DNA of 64,000 bases, taken from NCBI GenBank assembly GCA_003049465.1, contig PYSS01000016.1, positions 310,001 to 374,000 on the forward strand, read 5' to 3'. This DNA comes from Magnaporthiopsis rhizophila. Its lineage: Eukaryota; Ascomycota; Sordariomycetes; Magnaporthales; Magnaporthaceae. The translations under genes and the position numbers were made by a program. Below, in pieces: positions 41,287-53,142 of this stretch (position 1 is its first letter; every line of letters starts with the position of its first letter). Below the pieces are notes generated by a model. It searched no databases. It was not told where the DNA came from and worked only from the letters and a program-made list of their open reading frames with translations.

Positions 41287-42635
41287 CTACGACGCTCCCC
41301 GATCCGCGCCCTCCCAGTCAGGCTGCCGTTTTTGGAGGAAGGCCGAGATGCCTTCGCGTTTATGAGCCGTACCGAACGAGAAGTAGTACAGGCTCCTCTC
41401 GAAGTCGTCGTCACGACCGAGACTGTCACCTAACGGTTGGTCCATGTCAGCGCATGCGGCCGACCAGCAGCCTGCCTTTGGAAATGGACGGAAATGGCAA
41501 AAAAAGGAGGAAGGGAGCGAGGCGGAAACACGACAAGGGAGAGGTCCAAGGGCCACTCACTTCGACAGACAGCCTCCTTTGCCAGCTGCACCGCTGTTGA
41601 GCTTAGCCCGGCAACCTGCTGAGCAACCTTGATGGCGCCGTCGAGAACTCCGCCCGGTTGAAAGGTGCCGGCAATCAGACCATGGCTGGATGCTTCGTCA
41701 ACGTCGATGATGGTCCCAAAAAGGATCATCTTCATGGCCTGTTTCCTTTCCGTCAGCCCTAAACCCCTGAACATACACCCCCCAGTTTTGCTAAGCAGTT
41801 GCCACGAGACCAACCTGATACTTGCCGACGGCGTTTGTCAGCCGCTGAGTACCGCCCGCCCCGGGGATCAGCCCGATCTTGACTTCTGGAAGGCCAAACT
41901 TGCATCCCTTGGATGCAAAGATGAGGTCGCACTGGAGACAAGTGACGAAGGTCAGCACGCAGACCCTTTATACACATATCTACCCATCCATACCCGCCAA
42001 CATCGGCTCGGTCGAGGAAATGCCACATACCATCAGACATATCTCAAATCCTCCCCCAAGCTACGCGCGCCGCACCCATTGAGAATTCGGTTAGCCTGAC
42101 GCCCCAGGGTTGAGCTGTGGTTGTTACACGGCATAGTGGACACTCACAGCCATGGCCTCGACGGCGGCGAAGATTGGCTTCCTGAACGACGACATGCCAT
42201 TGCAGAGGTCTTCCAGGTACCGGTGCTTTCTAGCGCCTTCGGCATCAATCTCGGATATCTCCTTGATGTCCGCGCCGGCTGTTAGGGATCGATTTTTTTT
42301 TTTTTTTTTTTAGTTCTTCTGTTTTGCTACCCAGGGCGACCCTAATCGTGCCGAGTCGTCTTCGCCTGGGCACCGTCTCGAGTGCGCGACTTACCACAGA
42401 AGAAGGCCGGGCCACCCGACAACACAACGGCCTTGACAGCAGGGTCGTTGGAGGCAAGTGTCAGCTCGCGCAGGAGGTTGTTGATCAAGGCCTGCGAGAG
42501 CGCGTTCCTCTTTTCTGGGCGATTGAGCGTCAGCACAACCACGCCTGGGCACGGTATGCTCCGCATCACCAGAATGGGGTTTCCTGGCATCGCCGCCATC
42601 GCATGTTCGAGAGCGCGCAGGTCTTGCTCGCTCAT
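41287..42635 (-). CDS. Enoyl-CoA hydratase/isomerase family protein
   Basis: Six exons: 42635-42395, 42278-42148, 42060-42031, 41931-41815, 41738-41561 and 41429-41287. All splice in frame to 279 residues, close to the crotonase norm. The CoA-binding and oxyanion elements are VVLTLNRPEKRNALS and FCAGADIKEISEID. The catalytic glutamates fall at about 130 (LGGGFE, in the 30-base third exon) and 150 (FGLPE), and GAGGTQRL follows. The C-terminus has the FGTAHKREGISAFLQKR motif. It hydrates trans-2-enoyl-CoA in beta-oxidation or a related acyl-CoA pathway. There is no PTS1. An in-frame extension to 42719 would add an Arg-containing N-terminus and could direct it to mitochondria, but it begins at an ATG that may lie in the leader. 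Confidence 0.88.
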
Positions 42636-45103
42636 GGACTCGTTCAATGTAGGTGGCGGTTGCAGAAGGCAAGCTGCACAATTGACGTTGATCCTGCGCG
42701 CGAAGCTTGCGTACCACATCCAATGTCCCCGAGCGTTCCTGTGGGGCGTGGAAGCTCTACGACACCGGATTGATTGACATCAAGTTACATTTCTACAGAA
42801 TCGCAGGACGCAAATAGCACCTACGACCGGGCTCCCCAACCTCCATCCGCGCCGTCAATTATCGGGTCGGACGTACTCGCTCGACAAGTCGGGGTCACTT
42901 CCTCGGTTCGAAAAGCGGCCGGCAAAGTTTGAGGAAGGACGCCTGCGTGGGGCGAGCTCCCTTGTCCATTGTCTCGACCGCTCTCGACCGCCGACCCCCG
43001 CCTGGCGGCTGCGTTCCCACTCCCTTCAACTCCCTGTCCACCCACCCCCAGCGTTACCTGATCGGGGACCAGCTTCGAAATGCCGCCATGCAGAGGGCGT
43101 TGAGCGGGGTGCGAGTGAAATCTTGGTAGCCTGCCTGTCGTCTTGCGTTTACCCGACTTTGCCTATGGCCTGAACCAACCAGGCCAGCGCACGAGCGCAA
43201 GCACAATAAGGTCGAGGCCATGGTGCCTCGACTTGCGCAGACGCATACACCAGTCTTCGGAGCCAGCCTCCGTCTGGCCAAGATAGACGCTGGAGGCAAC
43301 CCGCGGATACGCAAATGAAAACACCACCTCGAACCATCCAGACAGACAGACAAAGACTCCAGTGGACAATGAGCTAATCATGATCAATGGCGGGGAACCA
43401 GGCCAGAGGCTGAGATCAGTCCCGAACGCCGTCCGTTTTTTTGTCCGTGCCGTCAACCCGCCCAGCCAGCCCAGCGTCTGCGAGATTCCATCAATGGGGA
43501 GGTGTTGGCATTTCTCCACATGGCAGGGCTGCCTGCTGGCCCACACGCGCGTATATACAGTGTCGACGGTATTACCGCCCAGCCAAGCGAAGCAGGGACT
43601 ACGCTGCCGCTGCGTCCGCTCCGAATGCCACACTCCACCCCTGCGCCAAGCATCTGTCGCTCGCTGGTGGGCAGCATTCGCCAACTTTTGTTTTCTTTAG
43701 CTTCTTGTTCTCTTCCTCTTCCTCTTATCTTTTTTTCCGGGGACTTTTACGTTCTTCTTTTCCGGCTTGCCGTATCGCCATCGATGCCGGCCCGCGGGAA
43801 CCGGTCAGTGCCGGATGGAGCAACATGGGCCGGAACGGCAGCAGCGTCACCCTCGCTTCCCTCCCTCGCCAATCTTGCCACCGTGGTCCACGGCCGGTGG
43901 ATCGCGTATACCTGGCACCCCAACCTTTGATCTCATGGACACCGCCTCCTATGTTTCCCAAACGGAGCTATGGAAAAAGGGGAAGAATGAATCGCATGCT
44001 GTCATGCTGTTGAGCGAGGTCGCCGACTCAGCAACAGGTCCTGGGGTTGAGGAACCACAGCACGGAATTAAATCACGGCAGAGAAGAGATGCTAGCAACT
44101 ATCGACCAGAATTATCGCGGAACTTATGCGCACCGCCACCGAGCGCGAGATGAGACGACCGCACATTGCTCGCAGCTCCCGAGACCCCGTACATGGGTCC
44201 CGCACAGACACTGGAGATCGCGGGCCCATTCCCTGCGCCCTTGACAGGCAGATCTCCTTGCCCGACCTGCGGATTTGATCTCGACACTGCTGGTTCTGCC
44301 CGTCCGCCATTCCGTCATAGGGTGACCCCTGGTACGTCACGTCGCGCTGGCGGCTTCGGAAATCCGGCCAAGACGAAAACATCTCATCGTGGAGCCGTTG
44401 ATGCTCCCCAAGCTGGCACTCATGTCCGCCGTCGCACGCAACCATGGAAAGACCGATTATCGAGGGCATATGCCCGGGCGGACAGAGCCTGCCGTCCTTG
44501 CCGTTTCCATCTCCCGCCCGCCCCCGCCGCTCCATCTTGATATTTGTTGTTCTGGCGTTGAGATCTATAGGTCCTGGTCGCCTTGGTTCTTGTTTCCTCG
44601 GCCGCTGCGTGAATCCCGATGTTACCCTTTCGGTGTTTTTGCATGTGCCTGATGCAGATACCTGCCAGAAGCGGAAGGTCGGGTTGTTGGCCGCTCGCCC
44701 TGGCAAGTTGGCCAGCTCCGGTGACAGCTTGATCTGGCCAGCAACCACCCTCGACGGCCCCGCGGGAGCGAGTGCCGCGAACCACCAAAAGAGGTGGGCA
44801 CAAGAACATTGTCCTGGAGGCAACTGTTTTGGCTGGTGGGCAGGACATGTTGATGCTTCAGCTTTGGAGGGACAGAGAGCATCTGGCATGTGCAAGGCCG
44901 CTGTGCGCCTGGTACCCCGCCTCGATTGTCTTGGGATCACAAGGTCCACTTTGAATGCCGCGCCGCGCAATTCCTGTTCCATCCAACCCAGCTTCCGAGA
45001 AGAATCCCGCAGAGGCTCTCACGACCAGCACTTCACCGCGTCTGTGTCGTTTGTATGGCCAAAAGGAGGTGCCGACGTACTGCTGTGGGGCAAGAGCCAA
45101 CCC

Positions 45104-45170
45104 AAAGATGCCCAGCCCTCATGCTCTCATCAGGCAGGCGACTCAAAGATGCCCAGCCTCATGCTCTCAT
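45104..45170. repeat. Two-copy tandem repeat
   Basis: AAAGATGCCCAGCC(CT)CATGCTCTCAT occurs at about 45104-45130 and again at 45145-45170, a 41-base step with a two-base length difference. Confidence 0.7.
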
Positions 45171-45954
45171 TCGATGGCCGTCTAGCACAAACTCTCCCCT
45201 AAGGAAGGCCCTGCTCTAATCTCTTTATCTTTAGGCCCCTGGTATCCCCGTCAGATCGTGCTGATCATGACAGGGCGGGTCGCCGAACCCCCCTTTGTCC
45301 CTCTGATAATCCATCGCCCTGTTTGTTTCGCCCTTGATTTTCTTCGTTTCTGTTCTTGCGCACGCCTAGCGGCCGTCTTTCCGAACCAGGAAACACGGCC
45401 CCACACCCACCCCACCCTCACTTTAACCCTTTTTGCGCAACCCACCCCCGTCTGTCAACACGAGGAGAGCGTCCGGACGGGGAGGCTAACCCGCTCAGGG
45501 CTGACCGATGCTACGACACGCCATCTCACCCAGCGGCCTTCTCTGCGCTGGGTCGGCAAATTGATGCTACTGGAACCTGGGCCTCCGAATCGAAGAACCG
45601 GGCCCCTTGCCTCCTTCCGTCCAATGGATACTCCCGCATGGAAGCCGACGAGGGGTGTCTCTCGCTCACCATGTATCGTGCTCGAGGTCGCCCCCGGTCC
45701 GTCGCCCTTTACCCACAGGTCCCCTGACTCTTCTTTGGGGGACTTTGGTACACGTTGCGTTGCAACAGGCATACCTATCGTCATGCTTGCCACTATCGCG
45801 GGCGCCGACCAGACCAGATGGCGCCAAGAGGGGCACCGGACGACAAGGGAGGCCCTTCCAAGCTGCCGATCGCTCTCGAGCTCTCCGACCAAAGGGGCTG
45901 GATACTTCGTCTTGATGGGTCTCGTTCCTGGACAAAGAACCGCTAGTTCCGCTG

Positions 45955-45963
45955 CATATAAAG
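45955..45963 (+). promoter_or_regulatory. TATA-like box of the TmpL-like gene
   Basis: CATATAAAG lies about 250 bases before the ATG at 46217, followed by a leader with a probable small intron. The spacing suits a TATA box, but nothing proves use. Confidence 0.35.
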
Positions 45964-46216
45964 AGACGCTCCCGTCCGCCCATGGCCAAAGATGTTGAAA
46001 CTTTATCCTCCCCCATAGCACCAGTAATCCTCGACAGCCTCACGGGTTTCCCTCATCCGTATGCCTCATAAACACATGGGCACACTCTCAGTCTTCGCTA
46101 CCGAAGCTCTAATTCTCTCGACCAAGTAGCCAGCCTGGTGCTTTCAACAAAGGTATAACTCGTCTTTACAACCCCAGTATTCTATAATTTTGCAGCCCAC
46201 CCGGCCGCCCGAGAAG

Positions 46217-49200
46217 ATGGCGGGGTCCGATCCTATGTCCCCGAGGACATGGAACGCTGCCACCACCAAGGCCATCATGGCCGTGGGCGACGATGACCCC
46301 TTGCGCTTCAGCCGGGGCGCCAGTGAGGCCATCCCCTTCCCCACGGTGACCGCGGCGTTCTTCCACCACGCCCGGACGCACCCGCACACTCTCGCGGCTC
46401 GGGACCTCTCCTCCGCCGTCAGGGAGATTGACTACGCGACGCTGGCCAGCCGCAGCCGCCGGCTGGCGCACCGCCTGCGTAAGCTGGGCGTGCTGCCCGG
46501 CGACCGGATCCCCATCGTAGTCAAGCGCGGGATCGAGATGCTGGTCGGGATCATTGCGGTCCTGGCCTGCGGCGCACAGTACGTGCCCCTCGACGGCGGC
46601 GTGGTGCCCGACTCGACGCTCGGCTTCGTCCTGGAGCAGGCTGGCGCGCCCGGCAGGCAGACCGTTGCGCTCTGCCTCGCCTCGACCGAGTACCGCGTCC
46701 AAGCCATCCGCCAGGATTGTCTGGCGGTTGTGATCCCCGCCGATGGCGCCGACGATGAGCAGGAGGCGGACGAGTACGAGAAGGCCACGCAAGAGTTCGT
46801 GGACCTTGCGACGCCCGACCACGGGTGCTATGTGATTTACACATCTGGTAAGTTTGGCCCTGGTTCTCCCCTCCCTACTCAGATCTTTTACATCATTACA
46901 CCCCTTAGATTCTGACCACGAGTGTCCCGCAGGAACCACTGGCGCGCCAAAGGGTGTCGACGTCACGCACCGCAACGTCACCAATCTGATTTGCCTGTCT
47001 CTTGGAGGACTGGGCATCCAGCCTGGAATGCGGGTTGGGCAGGTCCTCAATATCAGCTTCGACATGGGTATGTTTGATCGAAGTTTTTGTTCTCCAAGCG
47101 CCAGCCAGGATGTTGTTTTTCGTCGTCGTCGTCGTCGTCGTCGTTGCTGACTCGGGATGTATCATCCAGCGGCCTGGGAGATCTTGGGATGTCTGTGCAA
47201 CGGTGGCACCCTGGTCCTGCGGGGCTCGGACTGGATGCCTACCATGCGCGAGATCGATGTGTTGATCTGCACCCCCAGCATCCTCTCCAAATACGACCCT
47301 GTGACTCTCGACAACATCAAGATCGTGGCTACCGCCGGGGAGCCCAGCAGCCAGAGGTGAGCGAGGCAGTTTCAACAAAGTGAATCAATCGGATATGTCG
47401 AGACAGGAGCTGACACTGGCGCGCCGTAACCCTCTCTAGGCTCGCCGATCTGTGGGCTACCCATGGCACATACTACAACTGCTGCGGCCCGACTGAGACG
47501 ACCATCGTCAACACCATGCATAAGCACGTGCCCGGGGCACCCTTGTCCATTGGAGCACCGACGCCCAACAACTCGGTTTACATCCTCGACAATAATCTGG
47601 AGCCGGTGGCCATGGGGTCACCGGGAGTCATGTGGGCCGGTGGACTCGGAGTATCCCGCGGCTACGTAGGCCTGCCAGAGAAGACGGCTGAGAGATATCT
47701 CTCGGACAAGTTTGCTCGTGACGGGTAAGCACATTAGAACCCGGTAGCGGAGGCTAGGGGAGCTGTTCTGACAGGCCGAAAACAGAAGCGTCATGTACAA
47801 CACCGGCGACCTCGGCCGGTGGAACCCGGACGGCACCATCGACATTCTCGGGCGGGTCGACGACCAGGTCAAGATCAAGGGCTTCCGCGTCGAGCTCGAC
47901 GGCGTTTCGGCCTCGCTTCTCTCGGCCCCTGGAGTCGGGCAGGCGGTGGCTATGCTGATTGAAGGGCAAATCTACGGCTTCCTGGCGCCGGCGAACTGCG
48001 ACCTGGCCAAGATCAAGGAGCACATGGCCAAGCGGCAGCCTTACTACGCGGTGCCGACGCAATTCCACCTCCTGGAGGATCTCCCGCACACGGCCAACGG
48101 CAAGCTCGACAAGCGGGCGCTGCGTGATCTGATTAGCGCCGAGCGCAGGCTCTTCTCGGCGGGTTCCGACACGGCTTTGTCCGAGACCACCATGGTGTCG
48201 GACAGCTCGATCGAGAAGGGGAAAGAGGAGTCGGAACCGGAGAAGGGGTCGGAGTCGGAGAAGGAGTCGGAGAAGGGGGAGGAGAAGGAGGAGAAGGAGA
48301 AAGAGAAAGCACAGCAGACACTGGACCTCTCACAGGCGCTGCCGGACAAGAAGAGGCCCAAGACGCAACGCAACCTCATCTACCGCGTCTTCATCGTATA
48401 CCGGTTCCTGTTCTCCGTGGTTGGCACGGCGAACATTGCGGCCCTGGTCTGCATCCTCGCGCTTGGCGTGGACCGCCAGTGGCTGGGAACCATGACGGCC
48501 ATCAACCTGACGGTGGCGGTGCTGGTGCGCCAGGACCATGTCATCAACGCCCTCTACAGCATCTTCTGCTCCTTGCCAAAGTCGTGGCCGCTTGCGGTGC
48601 GCGCCCGCGCCGCAAAGATATACCACCTCGGCGGCGTCCACTCGAGCGCCGCCTTCTGCTCCGGCGTCTGGCTCCTCGCCTCCAACCTGACGGGCGTCGT
48701 CTGCTCCCTCACTAAATGCAGCGGCGCCGGCCCGACGCCGTCGATTGCGACGGCCGTGCTGTCGTGGCTGCTGACGGGGCTCTACTGCGTCATGCTCGTG
48801 TTTGCCTACCCGACGGTGCGCAAGAAGTACCACGACAAGTTCGAGCGCGTCCACCGCTTCATCGGCTGGACCATGCTCGGCCTCTTCTGGGCGCAGACGG
48901 TGGCCGGGGCCGCGGACACCGCTGCGGCCTCGCATGGCGCTCTGAGTCTCGGCAGGGCCTGTCTGCAGTCGCCGGCGCTCTGGATGCTGGTCGTGGCGAC
49001 AGTCAGCATCGCGCTCTCGTGGACGCACCTCCGCAAGGTCCAAGTCGAGTCCGAGGTGCTGTCGGACCACGCGGTGCGGCTGCACTTTGACTACACGGTG
49101 CCCGTCAACGGCAGCTTCACGCGCGTGTCGACCAGGCCGCTGCTCGAGTGGCACTCGTTCGCGACTGTCCCCGCGCCGACGGCCGAGAACGGCCGGCGGC

Positions 49201-49667
49201 CGGGCTACTCGCTCGTCGTGTCCAACGCGGGCGACTGGACGCGCGACGTGATCCGCAACCCGCGCACCGAGCTCTGGGTCCGCAGCGTGCCGACGTGCGG
49301 CGTCATGCGCATCGCCACCCTCTTCAACCGCGTCGTCGTCGTGGCGACGGGCTCCGGCATCGGCCCGCTCCTGGGCCACATCCAGCTGCCCAGCTGTCCC
49401 ACGGCCCTGATCTGGTCGACTCCCAACCCGGAGAAGACGTTCGGAAAGGGGATACTGGACGCGATCTACAAGACCATCCCCGACGCCGTCATCCACGACA
49501 CGCGCGTGCTGGGCAGGCCGGACCTGGTGGCCATGACGTACAACCTCGTCCAGAGCTTCGGCGCCGAGGCCGTCGTCATCATCGCCAACGAGAAGATCAC
49601 CAAGAAGGTCGTCTACGGCCTCGAGACCAGGGGGGTGCCTGCCTATGGTGCCATCTGGGACAGCTGA
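46217..49667 (+). CDS. TmpL-like protein: AMP-binding domain fused to a six-span membrane oxidoreductase
   Basis: Five exons (46217-46847, 46933-47067, 47170-47356, 47440-47724, 47786-49667) give 1039 residues. Residues about 30-530 are an NRPS-type adenylation domain: YTSGTTGAPKGV, FDMAAWE, YNCCGPTE, YNTGDLG, GRVDDQVKIKGFRVE and NGKLDKRAL with the late-motif lysine. No thiolation domain follows. Instead there is a Glu/Lys/Ser repeat linker (about 48190-48312), several membrane spans (about 48380-49020) and a ferredoxin-reductase-like C-terminus with VVVVATGSGIGPLLGH for nucleotide binding. This order matches TmpL of Alternaria and Aspergillus, which is needed for redox homeostasis and virulence. 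Related TmpA acts in conidiation. The adenylated substrate is unknown. A 5' leader intron and TATA-like box precede it. Confidence 0.85.
47121..47143 (+). repeat. (CGT)n microsatellite inside an intron
   Basis: About eight CGT/CGTCGT units lie within the second intron of the TmpL-like gene (47068-47169), close to its 3' half. Confidence 0.8.
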
Positions 49668-51618
49668 GAGTCGTCTTTCCTCCTCCCCCGCATTGTGGGC
49701 AACTCTCCTTCACGTCTTGCCTTTCAACCCCTCTCCCCTTTTTACCACTTCCCTTGCGTCGTGTCAACACTCCTTTCCTTTTGGGCTTTGATCTCGTAGG
49801 ATACCTATTTGCTTGGTGTGCTTTTATTTCCTTTTTCTTTTTTTTTTACTCCTACTATTCCCATGGTACTATTTTCCATTGTGAGTCCTTATTTCTTATT
49901 GTGTAATGTTTTTTTATGGACGGAGCGGAGGTTATTAAAAGGAAAAAAATAGGACGGGTGAAAACAGAACCCCAAACGGGAGGTGCAGGAGAAGTTTTAT
50001 GTATTTGTGCACGCCGTCATCGCCGCCACTCATTATTTAGTTATTCAGTGTACCAGGCCCATCCATCCCATGGAGAGCCAATATTTCGCTGACGAGTAAT
50101 ATACGTTGTCGACATTGCTTTTTTCGTCCTCGTATTGCTTGTTGTCCTCATCCAGGAACAGGAGCAGATTTCCAGGATCTATCCCTGGTGAGAATGCCCG
50201 GTTGGCTGAGTGAGGGGATCGGCAGGTCAGGCACACTGACGGCACTCGAGGGGCTAACCTTGGGCGTCCAGCCGGCGTTCGTCTTTACATCATCACTCAT
50301 CCCTTTGCAGCCAATCATCGTCCCCACCCGACACCATCGTTCAGTCTTGGCCGGGCAAAAGTGGGCGGGCAGCAATCAGGATCACGAGGACTTGAGAGGG
50401 CGGCCCCCACCTTTTTCTATTCTGGTGCTTCGGTGTCCTGGTGCCGACTGGGTCGAGCGATCTTTTTTTCGTGGGGGCTGAGAATGATGAGGTGGGACAG
50501 ACGGGACAGGCAAAATCCACATTCATTAGCTGGAGCAAGCCCAATCCCAATCCCAGGCAGCGGGGTCAGTTGCCGCCTTCCACCTTCCGCCTAGCTCTCC
50601 CCGCAGCGCAGCCGCCCCTAAAATCCCGTTTTTATAGCCTAGGTAGGCACCCACATCACCTTGGCCGGATCGTATGCATCGTTTAGCATGACCAAATGAC
50701 GTATGCAGCTGAACGGCCCTGGACGAGGTACCCGACTTGGTAAATCATGGCATCTCCTCTTGGACTCGTGGATGATCCATGCCGAAAACCGGCCCGACTT
50801 TTGGCAAGCATTGCAAGGGAGCCTGTGCATAGGTAGACGAAACGACTCCAAGGCTACGCGGGGAGAAATACCCGAGGCATCAGGACCCATCTACCACGTA
50901 TTCCCATTACCTACCACCCTTGCCCCAAAAACTCGATGGCAGTCCTCAGTCCTGGGATTGAGGTTTGCTGGTTGAATTAGGTAGTGGGCCCATGAAATAT
51001 CTCTGCTCTCCCCTGGATGAAGCTGCCAAGGCTGCCAATGATTTTTTTTTTTTTTTTTTTTTTTTTCGGGCAAGACGCCTACCTACCCCCACACATTGGG
51101 GTACACACACAACACACAGAGAGAGAGAGGGACCTCCACTCGGCCCCCTCCTCCATCATGTCCTTCTCACGATGCATCTTTGCCCCTCCCGCCGCGGCTG
51201 AGGCTGCGGGCCTTCTTTCGGCTGCAGTACCATCTTGTGACTTCGCCGCACGCACCTGGAGGAGAGGGTGGGTGGGCGGGCCGAGTGGTTGGCGGCCAAG
51301 GGCCGGGCGGGTATGTAGGCTGGGCTGGGCGGGCGCTTAGGCAAAACGGCGCGCGAGTGTGAGTGAGCGACGAGGACGGATCGGCACTGCAATGCGCGAT
51401 GTGATGTGATGTACATAAGACGCATGTGCGCCGCGCAAGACTGCGTTGATTCGAGAGCCTGCCCAGGAAACTCCAGTCCCTTCTGCTTCTTGTCCCTGAG
51501 CGGCCGCTCGAGGTCTCCCAGTCGTCTGCTTTTCCCTCCCATCTCCCTCACTCCGGGGAATCCGGGTCCATTCTATACCAGCCTACCTACGCAAAGGGCA
51601 AAAGGGGGCCGAACGAAA
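49668..51618. other. Intergenic region, about 2 kb
   Basis: From the TmpL-like stop to the phospholipase start. The first part is C/T-rich 3' DNA. A tract of about 25 T lies near 51042-51066, and CA/GA microsatellite-like DNA near 51100-51130. No coding sequence is supported. Confidence 0.6.
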
Positions 51619-52286
51619 ATGAAGCTCACAGCCACACTCGCCCTCCTCCTCGGCGCCGTCACCGCCCTCCCCGCCCCAGTGGCCGTGTTCCCGCGGCAGA
51701 CGGCGGAGCTGGTGGCGCTGACGGACCGGTACTCGTTCGAGCTGACGCTGCCCGCGTTCACGGCCAAGCACTCGGCGCGCGACCCACCGACGCTGGACTG
51801 GACCACCGACGGCTGCTCGTCGTCGCCCGACAACCCGCTCAGCTTCCCGTTCCTGCCGGCCTGCCACCGCCACGACTTTGGCTACCGCAACTTCCAGATC
51901 CAGACGCGCTTCACCGAGAGCAACCGGCTGCGGCTTGATAACAAGTTTAGGGACGAGTATGTTTGGGTGCTGTCCTTTTTGCCATTACCACCACCACACA
52001 CCATTTAAACAACCACCTCCAAATCAGACTCTTCAGAGCAGCTAGCTAATAAATCCTCAAAAATAGCCTCAAATACCAGTGCGCCTCCGTCAACTCCATT
52101 GTCAGACCCCTCTGCAACGGCCTAGCAGACGTCTACTACGCCGCCGTCAGGGCGTTTGGCGGAGGCGACGCCACGCCGGGCATCATGGAGACGGATCCTG
52201 TCCTGGTCAGGGAGTACGAGCAGAAGCTGGCCGTGTACGAGGCCATGATGGAGCAGGCGAGGCAGGATGGGATTGTTGGGGCGTGA
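51619..52286 (+). CDS. Secreted fungal phospholipase A2 (group XIV-like)
   Basis: Two exons (51619-51956, 52067-52286; intron GTATGT/TAG, 110 bases) give 185 residues. The signal peptide is about residues 1-17 (MKLTATLALLLGAVTA), followed by a short propeptide ending near FPRQ. The catalytic core is TDGCSSSP, then LPACHRHDFGYRNF, where His85-Asp86 are the sPLA2 catalytic pair and the flanking cysteines pair with two in exon 2 (KYQCAS, PLCNGLAD). Four cysteines and two disulfides are the fungal/bacterial pattern, unlike the calcium-loop-rich animal enzymes. It hydrolyses the sn-2 ester of phospholipids outside the cell. Length and motif order match known p15-type fungal enzymes. The first exon was started at the only ATG with a proper signal peptide. 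Confidence 0.9.
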
Positions 52287-53142
52287 GGCGGGTTTATCTG
52301 TTTTTTTTTTTTTTCTTTTCCTTCAAGATATTATACGTACCTGAATATGAAAGCGTCAAGTTCACTCGTGTGTCACCCACCTGGGGATGTGTTCAGCCAC
52401 AGGTTATGGCGCATGCCTGCCGGTATCAGGCTGGGACGGAGCTTCATGAAAAAAAAAAAAAAAAAAAAAAAAAACCCGGCCCTCCGGCCCATGTCGACGC
52501 AATCTCTAGGCTCGGCCCGTTACGGAGATGATTGCAGCTGTCGAGCCTGCGTTCTTCGGTAATCAGACGGCGCCATTGGGAATATCTGCTGGTCAGGCTG
52601 GCCACTCGTGGCGAATTCTCACTAATGATGCATCTGAGATACGCCACACGCGTGCGTCCGCCCGAGATGGAAATATCGGTGTGATGGAAGGCTGCCCCTC
52701 CCGCATCAGGCCATCGCGGTCAATACAAGACGTCGGCAGCCGCCAAGTATTGAGGATCGACGCCCAGCCTTACCTTGCTCTCCGCCACAATGTATGGCCT
52801 GGTATGCATCCAGAAAGGCTCGGGCACTCCGCAATAGGCCCGAGGTCATCAAGAGGGCCTTTCCTCGGAGGGAATCAAGTCGAACCGACCTTGCGCGGAG
52901 AATCTCCAGTGACGTTCCTTAGCCCCATGTGTCAGATCCTTAGCCCGCAACAACAGCCCATGCTCGGACGTTCGGACATAAAAGGCCCCTTGCATGTCCT
53001 ACCTAGGCATCCAATACACCGACCGAGTTGGAGCGAGTGGCATAAAAAGCGAGCGTAATTCCTCTCGTTCCCCGTTTACACTCTTCTGCTCATCCTTCTC
53101 CTCCTTCCTCCAGCCGGGCCCAGAAAACACACAAAAAAAACC
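52287..53142. other. Intergenic region
   Basis: About 860 bases from the phospholipase stop to the esterase start. A tract of about 27 A lies near 52447-52474, and an ATAAAAGG TATA-like sequence near 52977, about 165 bases before the esterase ATG. No gene seen. Confidence 0.6.

Larger units (their letters stand above)
42636..46216. other. Intergenic region, 3.6 kb, divergent promoters
   Basis: Upstream of both the hydratase and the TmpL-like gene. Contains a 41-base-period duplication near 45104-45170, a TATA-like box at 45955 and a probable 43-base leader intron of the TmpL-like gene (about 46152-46194, GTATAA/CAG). The open frames here (up to about 296 codons) lack motifs and I do not accept them as genes. 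Confidence 0.55.

Noticed and set aside
44092..44982. A 296-codon minus-strand open frame
   Set aside because: No motif and composition biased to Arg, Pro, Gly and Ser. Overlapping plus-strand frames are equally long, as expected in GC-rich non-coding DNA.
45258..45998. A 246-codon plus-strand open frame upstream of the TmpL-like gene
   Set aside because: It overlaps the probable TATA box and leader, has no known domain and shows low-complexity Pro/Thr/Arg composition.
48330..49496. A 388-codon minus-strand open frame
   Set aside because: Shadow of the last exon of the TmpL-like gene, with His/Arg/Asp-rich composition and no motifs.
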